In this document: positions 18,595-27,962 of the stretch, one piece after another
How positions within the stretch are numbered: position 1 is the stretch's first letter
Layout of the letters: every line of letters begins with the position of its first letter
From: GCA-2746365 sp963711255
Lineage (GTDB): Bacteria > Pseudomonadota > Gammaproteobacteria > SZUA-229
Reading direction: 5' to 3'
DNA length: 64,000 nucleotides
NCBI GenBank assembly: GCA_963711255.1
Contig: CAVQDO010000035.1
Coordinates: 1-64,000 of the forward strand
Notes under the pieces: model-generated
What the model was told of the DNA's origin: nothing
Seen by the model: the letters and a program-made list of their open reading frames with translations, nothing else
The model's database searches: none
Position numbers and translations under genes: made by a program

Positions 18595-19105
18595 AGAACT
18601 TGAAGCTATCACCATCACTGATTTACTGGTTCGAGCCGGGATAGACGTCACTACCTGCGGCCTGGACGAACAGCCAGTAAAAGCTTCACGCGGCACCACG
18701 ATTATTCCAGACACCAGTATTGATAAAATACAACAACAGTCATTTGACCTCATTGTTTTACCCGGCGGCCTGCCGGGCGCTGACCATTTGCGTGACCACC
18801 CCCTGCTGCAGCAATTAATTAAAAAGCAGGCAGCCGATAATAAATACCTTGCCGCCATCTGCGCGGCGCCCAAGGCACTGGCCGAGGCCGGTGTACTCGA
18901 CGGTAAAAAGGCGACCAGTTTTCCAGGGGTACTCGCTGCACTGAATAACACCGATATAACAATCACCGAAAATGCGGTCGAAATTGACGGCAATATCATT
19001 ACCTCTCGCGGCCCAGGCACCGCAATGGACTTTACTTTAACCCTCATTGAATTACTGGCTGGTAAAGATAAACGCGAGCAGGTTAACCAGCAACTGGTTC
19101 GCTAA
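18557..19105 (+). CDS. DJ-1/PfpI-family protein (YajL/ThiJ-like)
   Basis: This 182-residue cytoplasmic protein begins V-L-V-P-L-A-Q-G-C-E-E-L-E-A, with the conserved Glu that activates the nucleophile. The reactive cysteine sits in A-A-I-C-A-A-P-K-A-L, the YajL/DJ-1 nucleophile elbow, and S-R-G-P-G-T-A is near the C-terminus. Relatives protect against oxidative and carbonyl stress and have been proposed as chaperones or deglycases. GGGAG seven bases upstream supports the ATG at 18557, inside the preceding gene, so the two are probably co-translated. Confidence 0.9.
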   Translation: MLHVLVPLAQGCEELEAITITDLLVRAGIDVTTCGLDEQPVKASRGTTIIPDTSIDKIQQQSFDLIVLPGGLPGADHLRDHPLLQQLIKKQAADNKYLAAICAAPKALAEAGVLDGKKATSFPGVLAALNNTDITITENAVEIDGNIITSRGPGTAMDFTLTLIELLAGKDKREQVNQQLVR

Positions 19106-19282
19106 AGGGCTAATTCACCACCTATTGATTCAAGGAACAAGACCATAAATCTTCCATAAACACATTTAATTCAATAACTTATATATATTAGAATAACCTT
19201 ATGAAAGATAATCTTTTTTATTTAGGGTTTTTTAGGTAGAATACTTGATCAAATTACTAGGTTATTATTAATAGGTATATCC

Positions 19283-19618
19283 ATGCAAGTAGAAGTTAAC
19301 GGACAAATAATTCAGCTCAGCGAAGCTGGCTGGTTAGAAAATCTCGACGAATGGAGTGAAGAACTCGCAGTCGAAATCTCAAAAAATGAGAAAATTGATG
19401 AGCTTACCCAGGAGCACTGGGACATCATCAATGAAGCACGCGAATATTTCCAGGAAAATGGCAGCGTTTGTGAGCCTCGCTCATTCTCTAAAATCATGAA
19501 GAAGAAATACGGTAAAGATCGCAGCGATCAGAAATACATTTATTCTTTATTTCCAACAGGTTTAATTAAGTGCGCCAACAAAATTGCCGGCCTGCCACGA
19601 CCCAAGGGCTGCAGTTAA
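19283..19618 (+). CDS. DsrC/TusE-family sulfur carrier with terminal CysA and shifted second cysteine
   Basis: This 111-residue protein carries the DsrC/TusE signature: L-T-Q-E-H-W-D-I-I-N in the N-terminal half and a flexible C-terminal arm with K-I-A-G-L-P-R-P-K-G-C-S. The penultimate Cys110 corresponds to CysA, which carries sulfur as a persulfide. The position of CysB, 11 residues earlier in true DsrC, is Asn99, but a cysteine occurs two residues earlier at 97. On CysA alone it is TusE-like (tRNA 2-thiouridine relay), although the tusBCD genes are not nearby. It is monocistronic, 177 bp after the DJ-1 gene. Cys97 might still form a disulfide with Cys110. Confidence 0.9.
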   Translation: MQVEVNGQIIQLSEAGWLENLDEWSEELAVEISKNEKIDELTQEHWDIINEAREYFQENGSVCEPRSFSKIMKKKYGKDRSDQKYIYSLFPTGLIKCANKIAGLPRPKGCS

Positions 19619-19810
19619 GCGGCTTCAGGTTAAGCAAGTATATAATTTATTGTTTCTGGAACAGGGAAGTACCACCGCAGTAAATAATCTGATGAATGTC
19701 GAGAATTTATTGTATTAACGCATTATCAACGTCGGCTTTTACGCGTAGAATCCCCGCTAGCAAACTTTTTTAATTAGATTAAGAACCCATATTACTGCGG
19801 AGTGACAGAC

Positions 19811-21934
19811 ATGGAAGATGCTGCTCTCAACGTTCTACGAAAGACTTTCGGTTACGCAGAATTTCGCCTGCAACAAAGCGAAATCATTCAGACATCTATT
19901 GATGGCGGCGATGTTGTTGTGCTCATGCCAACGGGTGGCGGCAAGTCTCTGTGTTATCAAATTCCCTCGCTGGTCCGCAAGGGCACCGGCATAATTATTT
20001 CACCGCTAATTGCTTTAATGCAGGACCAGGTCGCGGCATTAAAGCAACTTGGTATAAAGGCTGCTTTTCTAAATTCAACACTGGACGCTCAAACTGCCAG
20101 GCAGACCGAAAGTGATCTAATTAGCGGCAAACTGGACATGCTGTATGTTGCACCAGAGCGCTTAACAACAAATAGCTTTCTCCATTTATTACAGAAAACC
20201 GATATCGCCTTATTTGCCATCGATGAGGCCCACTGTGTTTCTCAATGGGGACATGACTTCCGGCCGGATTATATCCAGCTATCACTGCTGCATGAACAGT
20301 TCCCGAATATTCCCCGCATTGCATTAACTGCAACCGCCGACGCGAAAACCCGGGAAGAAATTAAACGCAGACTGGCGCTGGAAACGGCGAGGGAATTTAT
20401 TTCCAGTTTTGACCGGCCTAACATCTGTTACCGTATTATCGAGTCGCAAAGTAACGCACGCTCGGCACTATTACGCTTTATTCAAAATGAACACGATAAA
20501 GATACCGGCATCGTTTATTGCCTGTCGCGTAAAAAAGTTGAAAGCACGGCAACCTGGTTATCCGAAAAAGGTTATACCGCATTACCCTATCATGCAGGCT
20601 TAAGCGCAAAGCAGAGGGAACATAACCAGCACCGCTTTCTTAATGAAGATGCAATCATTATTGTTGCCACCATTGCCTTCGGTATGGGCATCGATAAACC
20701 CGATGTCCGATTTGTCGCGCATTTAAATCTGCCAAAAAGTCTTGAAGCGTATTACCAGGAAACCGGCCGTGCAGGGCGTGATGGCCAGGCCGCCGATGCC
20801 TGGATGTCTTTTGGCCTGCAGGATGTCATCACGTTAAAACAGATGATGGCAACATCCACCGCCGAAGAGCAATACAAACGTATCGAGCATCATAAACTTG
20901 AAACCATGCTTGGCTTCACCGATATAACCAGCTGTCGGCGCCAGGCACTGCTAAACTATTTCGACGAAGAACTGAATAAACCCTGCGGCAACTGTGATAA
21001 CTGTTTAACGCCGGCAAAAACCTGGGATGCAACTGTCGCTGCACAAAAAGCGCTGTCATGCGTACATCGCACCGGACAACGTTTCGGTGTGAGTTATCTT
21101 ATTGATGTATTGATTGGCAAACAAAGCGATCGGATTATGCAGTTTGGCCACAACAGCCTGAGCGTTTATGGCATCGGTGAAGAATATGATGCTAAGCAGT
21201 GGCGCAATATATTCCGCCAGCTGATCAGCCGTAATCTGCTTGCCGTCGATTTCGAAGGCCATGGCAGCCTGCGTTTGACAGAATCATGCCGTGCCGTATT
21301 AAAAGGCGAAGAAACCCTTTTGCTTCGACAGGAAAGTGCGAAAGCAAAAGCAAGCCGGAAAGGGCGAAAGTCCTACAATACAGAATCCACTTCTAATAAT
21401 GCATTATGGGAAGCCTTGCGTGAGTGCCGCAAAAAGCTGGCAACCGAAAACGATGTACCGCCATTTGTTATTTTCCATGATGCCACCCTCTCAGAAATGA
21501 TGGAGAGACAACCGGCTAACCACGAACAATTTTTGCAGATGAGCGGGGTTGGCGCGAGTAAACTTGATAAATACGCCGATGCGTTTTTAAAAGTAATCCG
21601 TGAGCATGCCGATAGTCACAATATAGAGCCGAGCGATACAGTCAATGAGAGTTTATTGCTATTTCGCAGCGGTCTTGATGCCAGCGCCATCGCTAACCAG
21701 CGCAAGCTTAAAACCACTACCATTTACCAGCACCTTGCCTGCTGCATAGAACAGGGTGAGCTAAAATTAAACGAAGTCGTCGAGCTGGAACAGCAGGAAA
21801 TTAATATTATTCATGAAACCCTGTTGAGCATGGAAGATGGCAGCAGAAAACTAAAACCGGTATATGATGCCCTTGATGGACTTTATGACTATGACACACT
21901 GCGCTGCGTACAGGCCGCTGTACTACCCGGTTAA
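19811..21934 (+). CDS. recQ: ATP-dependent DNA helicase RecQ
   Basis: This RecQ-family 3'-5' helicase is about 707 residues. It has Walker A (M-P-T-G-G-G-K-S), the DEAH box followed by C-V-S-Q-W-G-H-D-F-R-P, helicase motifs IV-VI ending Q-E-T-G-R-A-G-R-D-G, and a zinc-binding segment C-G-N-C-D-N-C. A winged-helix domain, an HRDC domain (about 530-600) and a further C-terminal helical region (about 620-707, YpbB-like HTH) follow, making it longer than E. coli RecQ. A GTG at 19802 is in frame, but GGAG at 19799-19802 fits the ATG at 19811. It overlaps the convergent acyltransferase gene by 4 bp. Confidence 0.93.
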   Translation: MEDAALNVLRKTFGYAEFRLQQSEIIQTSIDGGDVVVLMPTGGGKSLCYQIPSLVRKGTGIIISPLIALMQDQVAALKQLGIKAAFLNSTLDAQTARQTESDLISGKLDMLYVAPERLTTNSFLHLLQKTDIALFAIDEAHCVSQWGHDFRPDYIQLSLLHEQFPNIPRIALTATADAKTREEIKRRLALETAREFISSFDRPNICYRIIESQSNARSALLRFIQNEHDKDTGIVYCLSRKKVESTATWLSEKGYTALPYHAGLSAKQREHNQHRFLNEDAIIIVATIAFGMGIDKPDVRFVAHLNLPKSLEAYYQETGRAGRDGQAADAWMSFGLQDVITLKQMMATSTAEEQYKRIEHHKLETMLGFTDITSCRRQALLNYFDEELNKPCGNCDNCLTPAKTWDATVAAQKALSCVHRTGQRFGVSYLIDVLIGKQSDRIMQFGHNSLSVYGIGEEYDAKQWRNIFRQLISRNLLAVDFEGHGSLRLTESCRAVLKGEETLLLRQESAKAKASRKGRKSYNTESTSNNALWEALRECRKKLATENDVPPFVIFHDATLSEMMERQPANHEQFLQMSGVGASKLDKYADAFLKVIREHADSHNIEPSDTVNESLLLFRSGLDASAIANQRKLKTTTIYQHLACCIEQGELKLNEVVELEQQEINIIHETLLSMEDGSRKLKPVYDALDGLYDYDTLRCVQAAVLPG

Positions 21935-22743
21935 ACCAGTAAGCCTTCAGCTTTTTTCATCAAAGCATTAATGCTGTTTTCCATGTGTAGCGCTACCGAC
22001 TCAGAGTCGCTGCCTGCGGCCTGACTTTCAGCATACACCGGTTCACCCACTGCAATGACAACACGGGTAAAAGGCTTAGGAATCATAAATCGATCCCAGG
22101 ACCTTAAATACCATGCGCTTTTTGCCGCGCAGGCTATCGGCAGCATTGGTGCTTTTGTCATCTGCGATAACATCACTGCCCCCGGCTTGAATTTATAAAT
22201 CGGGCCAGTCGGGCCATCCGATGTGGTCACGGGCGAAATGCCCTGCTGGGTTATGATCTGGTACATATCACGCAATGCCTGCGCTCCGGTTCGAGTCGAT
22301 GACCCCCTGATAACCGACGCCCCGCGTGCGGCAACAATTTTTGCCGGTATCTCACCATCCACAGACGGACTAACCAGAAAGCCGACTTTCATGCCGCGCT
22401 TTATCTGCTTCAACATGTACCAGCCGCAAAATATATGCTGCTGGTGCCAGTAACAGGGGATAACCGGCTTTTGTTTTGCCACCACATCATTCATGTTTTC
22501 AGCGCCAATAATTTTCACCCGGCAACTCATCCAGATGAAATTCACAATGATCAATATCAGAGGCTTAAACAGGGCATATTTTATTTTTCTTTTCCGTGTC
22601 ATCTGACGACCTGTTACCTGCGTCTGACGGTTTTTCTCAGCTTCCTGCTGTGTTGCCGTCTCCGCTGGCAGCTCTACTGACTGTGGTGTTTCACTGTCAG
22701 CAGGCTTACTCGCCTGTTTTTTTCCATAAGGATTTGATGTCAT
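21931..22743 (-). CDS. DUF374-family lysophospholipid acyltransferase-like protein
   Basis: This 270-residue membrane-associated acyltransferase-like protein has an N-terminal low-complexity 45 residues, one membrane helix (about 55-75) and the DUF374 core. Core motifs are C-Y-W-H-Q-Q-H, V-S-P-S-V-D-G-E, G-A-S-V-I-R-G-S-S and T-S-D-G-P-T-G-P. DUF374 proteins are related to LpxL/PlsC acyltransferases and transfer acyl chains to lipid acceptors, but few are characterised. It is translationally coupled to the phosphopantetheinyl transferase gene (4-bp overlap) and lies beside the P450/FAAL-ACP pair. That context suggests it could move a modified acyl chain from ACP to a lipid; this is inference. 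Confidence 0.82.
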   Translation of the reverse strand: MTSNPYGKKQASKPADSETPQSVELPAETATQQEAEKNRQTQVTGRQMTRKRKIKYALFKPLILIIVNFIWMSCRVKIIGAENMNDVVAKQKPVIPCYWHQQHIFCGWYMLKQIKRGMKVGFLVSPSVDGEIPAKIVAARGASVIRGSSTRTGAQALRDMYQIITQQGISPVTTSDGPTGPIYKFKPGAVMLSQMTKAPMLPIACAAKSAWYLRSWDRFMIPKPFTRVVIAVGEPVYAESQAAGSDSESVALHMENSINALMKKAEGLLV

Positions 22744-23423
22744 GAAATTAATTCGCTAATTAAAACTTGTTTGATCATTACTTTTTCTACTATGCCTGAA
22801 GTGGCCAGGTGAATCGCGTATTCATTATTCTGCCATGCCGCCAGTTGTATATTCGTTAAATGCCAGGCCTGGTTATCAAGATCGGCCCTGTTTTCATCCA
22901 CCTGTACATCACGCATCCGTGACAGACCTGCGGTATCTGCCGCCTTAACGACCGCTTCCTTCTTTGACCACAAGTCAAAAAACAATGCTGGATCAAGCTG
23001 TATTTGATCCAGCTCGTCAGGCGTCATCACTTTAGCAAACTTCAGGCTTTTTAAAGGCCGTATCTTTTCTGCATCAATGCCGACTTTGAGAGACTGGCTG
23101 GCGGCCATTAACACTAAATTATCGCTATGGCTGATGTTGAAATCGAATACATCGCTGTGCTTTTTCCAGCAGGGCTTAGCCTTATCCGGGTATTCAATGT
23201 CAGACAGGCGAAAGCCGGCCAGATTTTCATCAGCAGCATACTTTTTTAACAGGTATAAACCAAGCAGTGAACTGATTTGATCACGTTTATTGAGCAAGCG
23301 CTGGATAGCCGTTTTTTTCTTCGCGGGCAACTCATCCAGACAGCCGTTGACCACAGCCTCGTCTATTTGCGCCAGATCACGCTCTCCCTGATGTTTTATG
23401 TAATATAATTGGACGCTATTCAT
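22740..23423 (-). CDS. 4'-phosphopantetheinyl transferase (Sfp/AcpT type)
   Basis: This 227-residue protein belongs to the Sfp-type transferases that move 4'-phosphopantetheine from coenzyme A to a carrier-protein serine. Diagnostic motifs are F-N-I-S-H-S-D-N, the metal-binding V-G-I-D-A-E-K and the W-S-K-K-E-A-V-V-K-A segment. Length matches Sfp-like enzymes rather than the short AcpS. It is divergently transcribed from the P450 gene with the starts almost touching, so a shared control region is likely. The obvious nearby substrate is the ACP domain fused to the acyl-AMP ligase (Ser610). Confidence 0.9.
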   Translation of the reverse strand: MNSVQLYYIKHQGERDLAQIDEAVVNGCLDELPAKKKTAIQRLLNKRDQISSLLGLYLLKKYAADENLAGFRLSDIEYPDKAKPCWKKHSDVFDFNISHSDNLVLMAASQSLKVGIDAEKIRPLKSLKFAKVMTPDELDQIQLDPALFFDLWSKKEAVVKAADTAGLSRMRDVQVDENRADLDNQAWHLTNIQLAAWQNNEYAIHLATSGIVEKVMIKQVLISELIS

Positions 23424-23456
23424 TAATTGCCAGGAAATCTCCAGTTACCGCCCATT

Positions 23457-24764
23457 ATGCCTGAAGTCACCGACAGAACAACACTCGCACCAGGCCCCGA
23501 TGAGGCCATGAAGCTCGATATCGATATAGAGTCACAGCAGTCTATTGAGAAGCTTATCAAACAGTACGGCGGCATCATAAAAGTTAACGATCTGAACCGT
23601 AAAGATCCGGGCTATATTGTAACCAGCCCCGATGCAATAAAACATGTGCTCATCAGTAATCATGGAAACTACCTCAAAGGCACCGGTTTCGAGCGGGTAA
23701 AAATGCTGCTGGGAAATGGCATTATTGTCAGTGATGGTGATTTCTGGCGACGCCAGCGCACCATGATTCAGCCGGCTTTCAGCCGTAAAAACATTCTGGC
23801 ACTGTGCGATATGATGAAGCAGGTCACACAAAAATTAATCCCGCGCTGGAAACAGAAAGCCGAAAGCGGTGAAAGCATCGACATTACGACAGAGATGAGC
23901 GAATTTGCACTCGAAGTTATTTTGCGCTCCCTGATCAGTGACGACCTGGACCGTATTATCAGCGAAAAAGGCGAAAACCCGTTTGCCTTTCTAACCGACG
24001 ATCCAACACGTGACCTGGCGGTAGCGATGAAATTTCGCCAGCTGGGCAAGCTCGTGCAGCAAATCATCGATACTCGCCGTGACAATGGTCAGGCGGGCGA
24101 TGACTTACTCGGTGCGCTTATGCAGGCAACGGATAAAAACGGCGAGCCTATGTCTGACCGCGAACTAATTGATGAAATCATGACCATGATTATCGCGGGG
24201 CACGAAACCACCGGCGGCACGCTTAACTGGCTGTGGTACGAACTCTCCCAGCACCCGGAGGCTGAGGCAAAAGCCTACGCAGAAGTTTCTGCCCTGACCA
24301 GCAACAATAATATCGCAACCGATGACCTGGCAAAATTAAGTTATACCAAGCAATGCATTGATGAAGCCCTGCGGCTATATCCGCCCGTATGGCTGTTTAC
24401 CCGAAAAGCGATCAACGACGACTGCCTGCAGTCATACCGGGTTCCTGCCGGCACTAACATATTTCTGTCTCCCTACTTTACACACCGTGACCCGGAACTG
24501 TGGACTCAACCGAACAGTTTTTACCCTGAACACTTCGTCGATGACGGTGCCCAGCTCAAGCATAAATATGCTTTTTACCCGTTTTCCGCGGGCTCTCGCC
24601 GTTGCATCGGGGAGTATTTCTCTTACGTCGAAATGCAAACCCATATGGCAATAATGCTTAAGCTATTCAAACTGGAGGCTGTTCCCGGGCAAAAGATCGA
24701 ACTTGAACCCGCCATTAACTTACGCACTAAATACAACATATATATGCAGATAAGCCTGCGTTAA
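23457..24764 (+). CDS. Cytochrome P450
   Basis: This P450 is about 435 residues. It has the I-helix oxygen-binding A-G-H-E-T-T, the K-helix E-A-L-R-L-Y-P-P, the meander region and the heme-ligand loop F-S-A-G-S-R-R-C-I-G with Cys383 as thiolate ligand. There is no membrane anchor, so it is a soluble class that needs separate ferredoxin and reductase, none of which are in this window. A TTG at 23427 is also in frame; the ATG at 23457 is preferred, though neither has a strong ribosome site. It is followed after 43 bp by the FAAL-ACP gene, suggesting the substrate is a fatty acid, free or ACP-bound. BM3-like fatty-acid P450s have a similar K-helix and heme region. Confidence 0.93.
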   Translation: MPEVTDRTTLAPGPDEAMKLDIDIESQQSIEKLIKQYGGIIKVNDLNRKDPGYIVTSPDAIKHVLISNHGNYLKGTGFERVKMLLGNGIIVSDGDFWRRQRTMIQPAFSRKNILALCDMMKQVTQKLIPRWKQKAESGESIDITTEMSEFALEVILRSLISDDLDRIISEKGENPFAFLTDDPTRDLAVAMKFRQLGKLVQQIIDTRRDNGQAGDDLLGALMQATDKNGEPMSDRELIDEIMTMIIAGHETTGGTLNWLWYELSQHPEAEAKAYAEVSALTSNNNIATDDLAKLSYTKQCIDEALRLYPPVWLFTRKAINDDCLQSYRVPAGTNIFLSPYFTHRDPELWTQPNSFYPEHFVDDGAQLKHKYAFYPFSAGSRRCIGEYFSYVEMQTHMAIMLKLFKLEAVPGQKIELEPAINLRTKYNIYMQISLR

Positions 24765-24807
24765 TATAGAATCTGGTTTTATTAAATCAGTCATTAGATA
24801 AAGTCAC

Positions 24808-26760
24808 ATGTCATTTCAAACCCTAACCCAGGCGCTCGACCACAACGCCAGCGATTCAAACTCAATCACCTATCTGCGTGCCAACAAGGAAGAATCGAAT
24901 GTTACCTTTAAAGAACTGAGAAGCCGTGCCCTGGGCATACTTTTTAATTTACAGCGTAATAATATAAAACCCGGCAACCAGTTAATTATTCTCACTGAGA
25001 ATAACGAGTTTTTCCTCGACGCTTTCTGGGCGGGGCTTTATGGCGGCATCATACCTGTACCTGTAGCAGCGGCAAGCAACGACGAACACAGACTGAAACT
25101 TATTCGTATTTTCAAACAGCTGGAAACGCCCTGGTTATATACCGATGCAAAAACCATGGATAAGCTGCAGGCATTCTGCCTGGCCAACGACATGGCAACA
25201 GAAGCAGGTCAGCTCATGCAGCAGGCCATTCTCATTGATGACATTGAAGATGTTTCACAGGCCGGTGAAATTCAGCCGCTTACGCAGGATGATATTGCCT
25301 TCATACAGTTTTCTTCCGGTTCAACCAGCGACCCTAAAGGTGTCGTACTGACGCATAAAAATCTGATAACTAATATCAATGCCATTATCGTCGGTGCCAG
25401 GCTAACGACACAGGATAGAATGCTAAGCTGGATGCCTTTGACGCATGACATGGGCATGATCGGATTTCATTTATCACCTGTAGTCACCGGCTTTGATCAC
25501 ACTATTATGGACACCAGTGTTTTTGTGCGCAGGCCCTTACTCTGGATTACAACCGCCAGCGAACAAAAATCCACGCTTTTGTGCTCGCCTAATTTTGGTT
25601 ACAAGCATTTTCTTAAAGTGTATGAATCAAAAGGTATTGAACCTGTCGATTTATCAAATATTCGCGCAATCTTTAACGGCGCGGAGCCAATCTCGCTTGA
25701 TATCTGTAAGCAGTTTTTAACGGCTCTTGAGAAACATAAGCTGCCAGCAGACATTATGGTTCCCGTTTACGGCCTTGCTGAAGCCAGCCTTGCTGTTACA
25801 TTCTCGCCAATGGAAACGCCGATCGAGAGTATAAAACTTGACCGTCACCAGCTTTCAGTTGGCGATACAGTAAAACTTGCAGATGATGATAACGCGATTG
25901 AATTTGTCTTTACCGGCACCCCGGTAAACGACTGCTATGTACGTATAACAGACTTTGACAACAATGTGCTCAATGAAAACTTTGTCGGGAAAATTCAACT
26001 AAAAGGCGACAATATAACAAAAGGTTATTATCACGCTGAAGACATTAACAAACAGCTAATCACTGAAGACGGCTGGTTAGATACCGGTGATTCCGGTGCT
26101 TTTATCAATGGGAAACTCATCATTACCGGCAGATTAAAAGACATTATTTTTGTTAATGGCCTCAACTATTATTCTCACGATCTGGAAAATATTCTGCACG
26201 GTCTTGATCAACTTGAGCTGGGCAAGGTTGTTGCCACTGGCGCCAGAAAAGCTAACAGCAGCGAAGACGAGCTTATTATTTTTATTCTGCACCGTGCCGA
26301 TCTGGAAACATTTTTACCACTGGTTAGCAACATACGCAAAACCATTAATGAAACAACCGGCATAGAAGTTCACCAGGTTATCGCAGTCAAACGCATACCA
26401 AAAACTACCAGCGGTAAAGTTCAGCGACACCTGTTAAATGAAGAGTACCTGTCCGGTGACTATGACGAACAAATAAAGCAGATAAAGGAACTGGTTGAGC
26501 AAAGCAACATTCACAGCAGTAATGACAATGATAATGCCAGTGACACTGCCATTCAAATATTGCAAATATGCAATTCAGCCGTTAGCGATAAAGATATTAA
26601 GCTTAATGATAATCTATTCGAAATTGGCATCAGCTCACTTGCGTTGGCAGACATACATGAGCAGATAGAAGTACAGTTCCCCGGCAAGGTAGAAATTTCA
26701 GACTTGTTTGATAATCCAACGGTCCTTGAACTCGCTGAATTTCTTCAAGCAAAACAATAA
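24808..26760 (+). CDS. Fatty acyl-AMP ligase fused to a C-terminal acyl carrier protein
   Basis: This 650-residue two-domain protein starts with an adenylating domain of the FAAL type (about 1-555), with S-S-G-S-T-S-D-P-K-G-V as the AMP-binding P-loop, W-M-P-L-T-H-D-M-G-M, Y-G-L-A-E-A-S and the catalytic Lys in P-K-T-T-S-G-K-V-Q-R. W-M-P-L-x-H-D-M-G-x is typical of FAALs, which pass acyl-adenylates to carrier proteins rather than CoA. The C-terminal ACP (about 570-650) carries G-I-S-S-L with Ser610 as phosphopantetheine site. It should activate a fatty acid and load it in cis. No PKS or NRPS module follows, which is unusual. It ends 3 bp from a convergent outer-membrane gene. Confidence 0.92.
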   Translation: MSFQTLTQALDHNASDSNSITYLRANKEESNVTFKELRSRALGILFNLQRNNIKPGNQLIILTENNEFFLDAFWAGLYGGIIPVPVAAASNDEHRLKLIRIFKQLETPWLYTDAKTMDKLQAFCLANDMATEAGQLMQQAILIDDIEDVSQAGEIQPLTQDDIAFIQFSSGSTSDPKGVVLTHKNLITNINAIIVGARLTTQDRMLSWMPLTHDMGMIGFHLSPVVTGFDHTIMDTSVFVRRPLLWITTASEQKSTLLCSPNFGYKHFLKVYESKGIEPVDLSNIRAIFNGAEPISLDICKQFLTALEKHKLPADIMVPVYGLAEASLAVTFSPMETPIESIKLDRHQLSVGDTVKLADDDNAIEFVFTGTPVNDCYVRITDFDNNVLNENFVGKIQLKGDNITKGYYHAEDINKQLITEDGWLDTGDSGAFINGKLIITGRLKDIIFVNGLNYYSHDLENILHGLDQLELGKVVATGARKANSSEDELIIFILHRADLETFLPLVSNIRKTINETTGIEVHQVIAVKRIPKTTSGKVQRHLLNEEYLSGDYDEQIKQIKELVEQSNIHSSNDNDNASDTAIQILQICNSAVSDKDIKLNDNLFEIGISSLALADIHEQIEVQFPGKVEISDLFDNPTVLELAEFLQAKQ

Positions 26761-26763
26761 CGA

Positions 26764-27894
26764 TTAGTTATAGTCCTCGTAACGTTTTTTATAGGCGTTA
26801 CCAAAATGAACCTCCAGGCGGAAAAACAGCAGCCACCTGGAACGTCTATCCTGCAAAATTTCCTGGCGCTGTGCATCATAAGTACGCGGCCACGTTACCT
26901 CAGGCGCTATTTCATAAAAAAGCCAGCGACGATGAAAGTTTTTACGATAGCGCACAGCGACACGATAATTCAGGATATCTGTTTGCGGCTCGGTCATACC
27001 ATTGACACTGGTTTCGTAAGACAACGATGTTTTTTTGCTCACCCGCTGATACACTACAAATGCCTGCAACCAGTCAACACCGTCAAAATCTTCCGCTACT
27101 TTGCCCTCTGTCGAGGCACGGAATAAAAAATCCTCATAGAATAAACGCTCAAAATCCACAAGGCTTCGCGCACCATAGACACTTTTCTCACGTTGAACTT
27201 CCTGGGTTAAACGTAATGTTAGTTTTTCAGTAACAGGATAGGTATAACGATACCTGAAACGAATCCTGGGTTTTAAACTCACACTAACACTGAATTTTGA
27301 ACGTGCATTTTCTTTCAGGTCTAACTGTAAACCTATTGCGTTTCTGGAATCCTCTCCATTACCCGGCGCGATATCCCGCAGATCTTCGTCATCATCACTT
27401 TCAAACGTGAGTCGCAGCCTATCTTCCAGCCCGGGTAACTCAATACTGGCACTCAGGCCTATTTTAAATTCTGTATTATCTTCTTCATCAATGGTCAGTT
27501 CATTCCGCCAACGAACATAAGTTCCGGCGGCGCCTTCCTGAAAAACCCGGTCATTAGCAAAGAAGTTATCGAACCATAATGCTGGCTCACAAAATTGTGA
27601 ATTTACATAAATTTGTGCGTCGTCATACCAGCTTGTTTCATAACTATAAGTATCCTGCCCACGATCACAGGGATCCAGTGGATTATCTTTCCTGTGAATT
27701 TGATAATCAGGCTCCAGTTCCTCACTTTCTGCTCCAGCGCCAATATCTGCTTCATTATTAACGACTGGCGTTTGCTGGCTATTATTTTCAGCTGGCAACA
27801 GCTCATCCTGCGCTGCACTGACTTCAACGGCCATAACAGCCATCACCATGAAAACGGGGGCTAGCACTGATACAAAATATTTAGTTAAAGGCAC
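26764..27894 (-). CDS. Predicted outer-membrane protein, uncharacterised
   Basis: I do not recognise this family with certainty. The 376-residue product starts at GTG, has a signal peptide (about 1-27), then an acidic linker containing C-D-R-G-Q-D-T. From about residue 85 to the end it shows alternating amphipathic strands with many aromatic and charged residues (W-R-N-E-L-T, F-R-Y-R-Y-T-Y-P, W-L-L-F-F-R-L-E-V-H-F-G), as in outer-membrane beta-barrels. It converges with the FAAL-ACP gene and is divergent from the Ppx/GppA gene. A link to export or surface display of the neighbouring lipid product is possible but unsupported beyond proximity. Confidence 0.7.
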   Translation of the reverse strand: MPLTKYFVSVLAPVFMVMAVMAVEVSAAQDELLPAENNSQQTPVVNNEADIGAGAESEELEPDYQIHRKDNPLDPCDRGQDTYSYETSWYDDAQIYVNSQFCEPALWFDNFFANDRVFQEGAAGTYVRWRNELTIDEEDNTEFKIGLSASIELPGLEDRLRLTFESDDDEDLRDIAPGNGEDSRNAIGLQLDLKENARSKFSVSVSLKPRIRFRYRYTYPVTEKLTLRLTQEVQREKSVYGARSLVDFERLFYEDFLFRASTEGKVAEDFDGVDWLQAFVVYQRVSKKTSLSYETSVNGMTEPQTDILNYRVAVRYRKNFHRRWLFYEIAPEVTWPRTYDAQRQEILQDRRSRWLLFFRLEVHFGNAYKKRYEDYN

Positions 27895-27962
27895 GTGATT
27901 AATCGCTTAATAATGTAGAATGCTGTTATTTATGGCTTTTAATGTTCATACATAGAGTTTAG

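Noticed and set aside
19283..19618. Calling this protein a canonical DsrC
   Set aside because: The CysB position is Asn99; only CysA is in register, so TusE-like or variant is safer.
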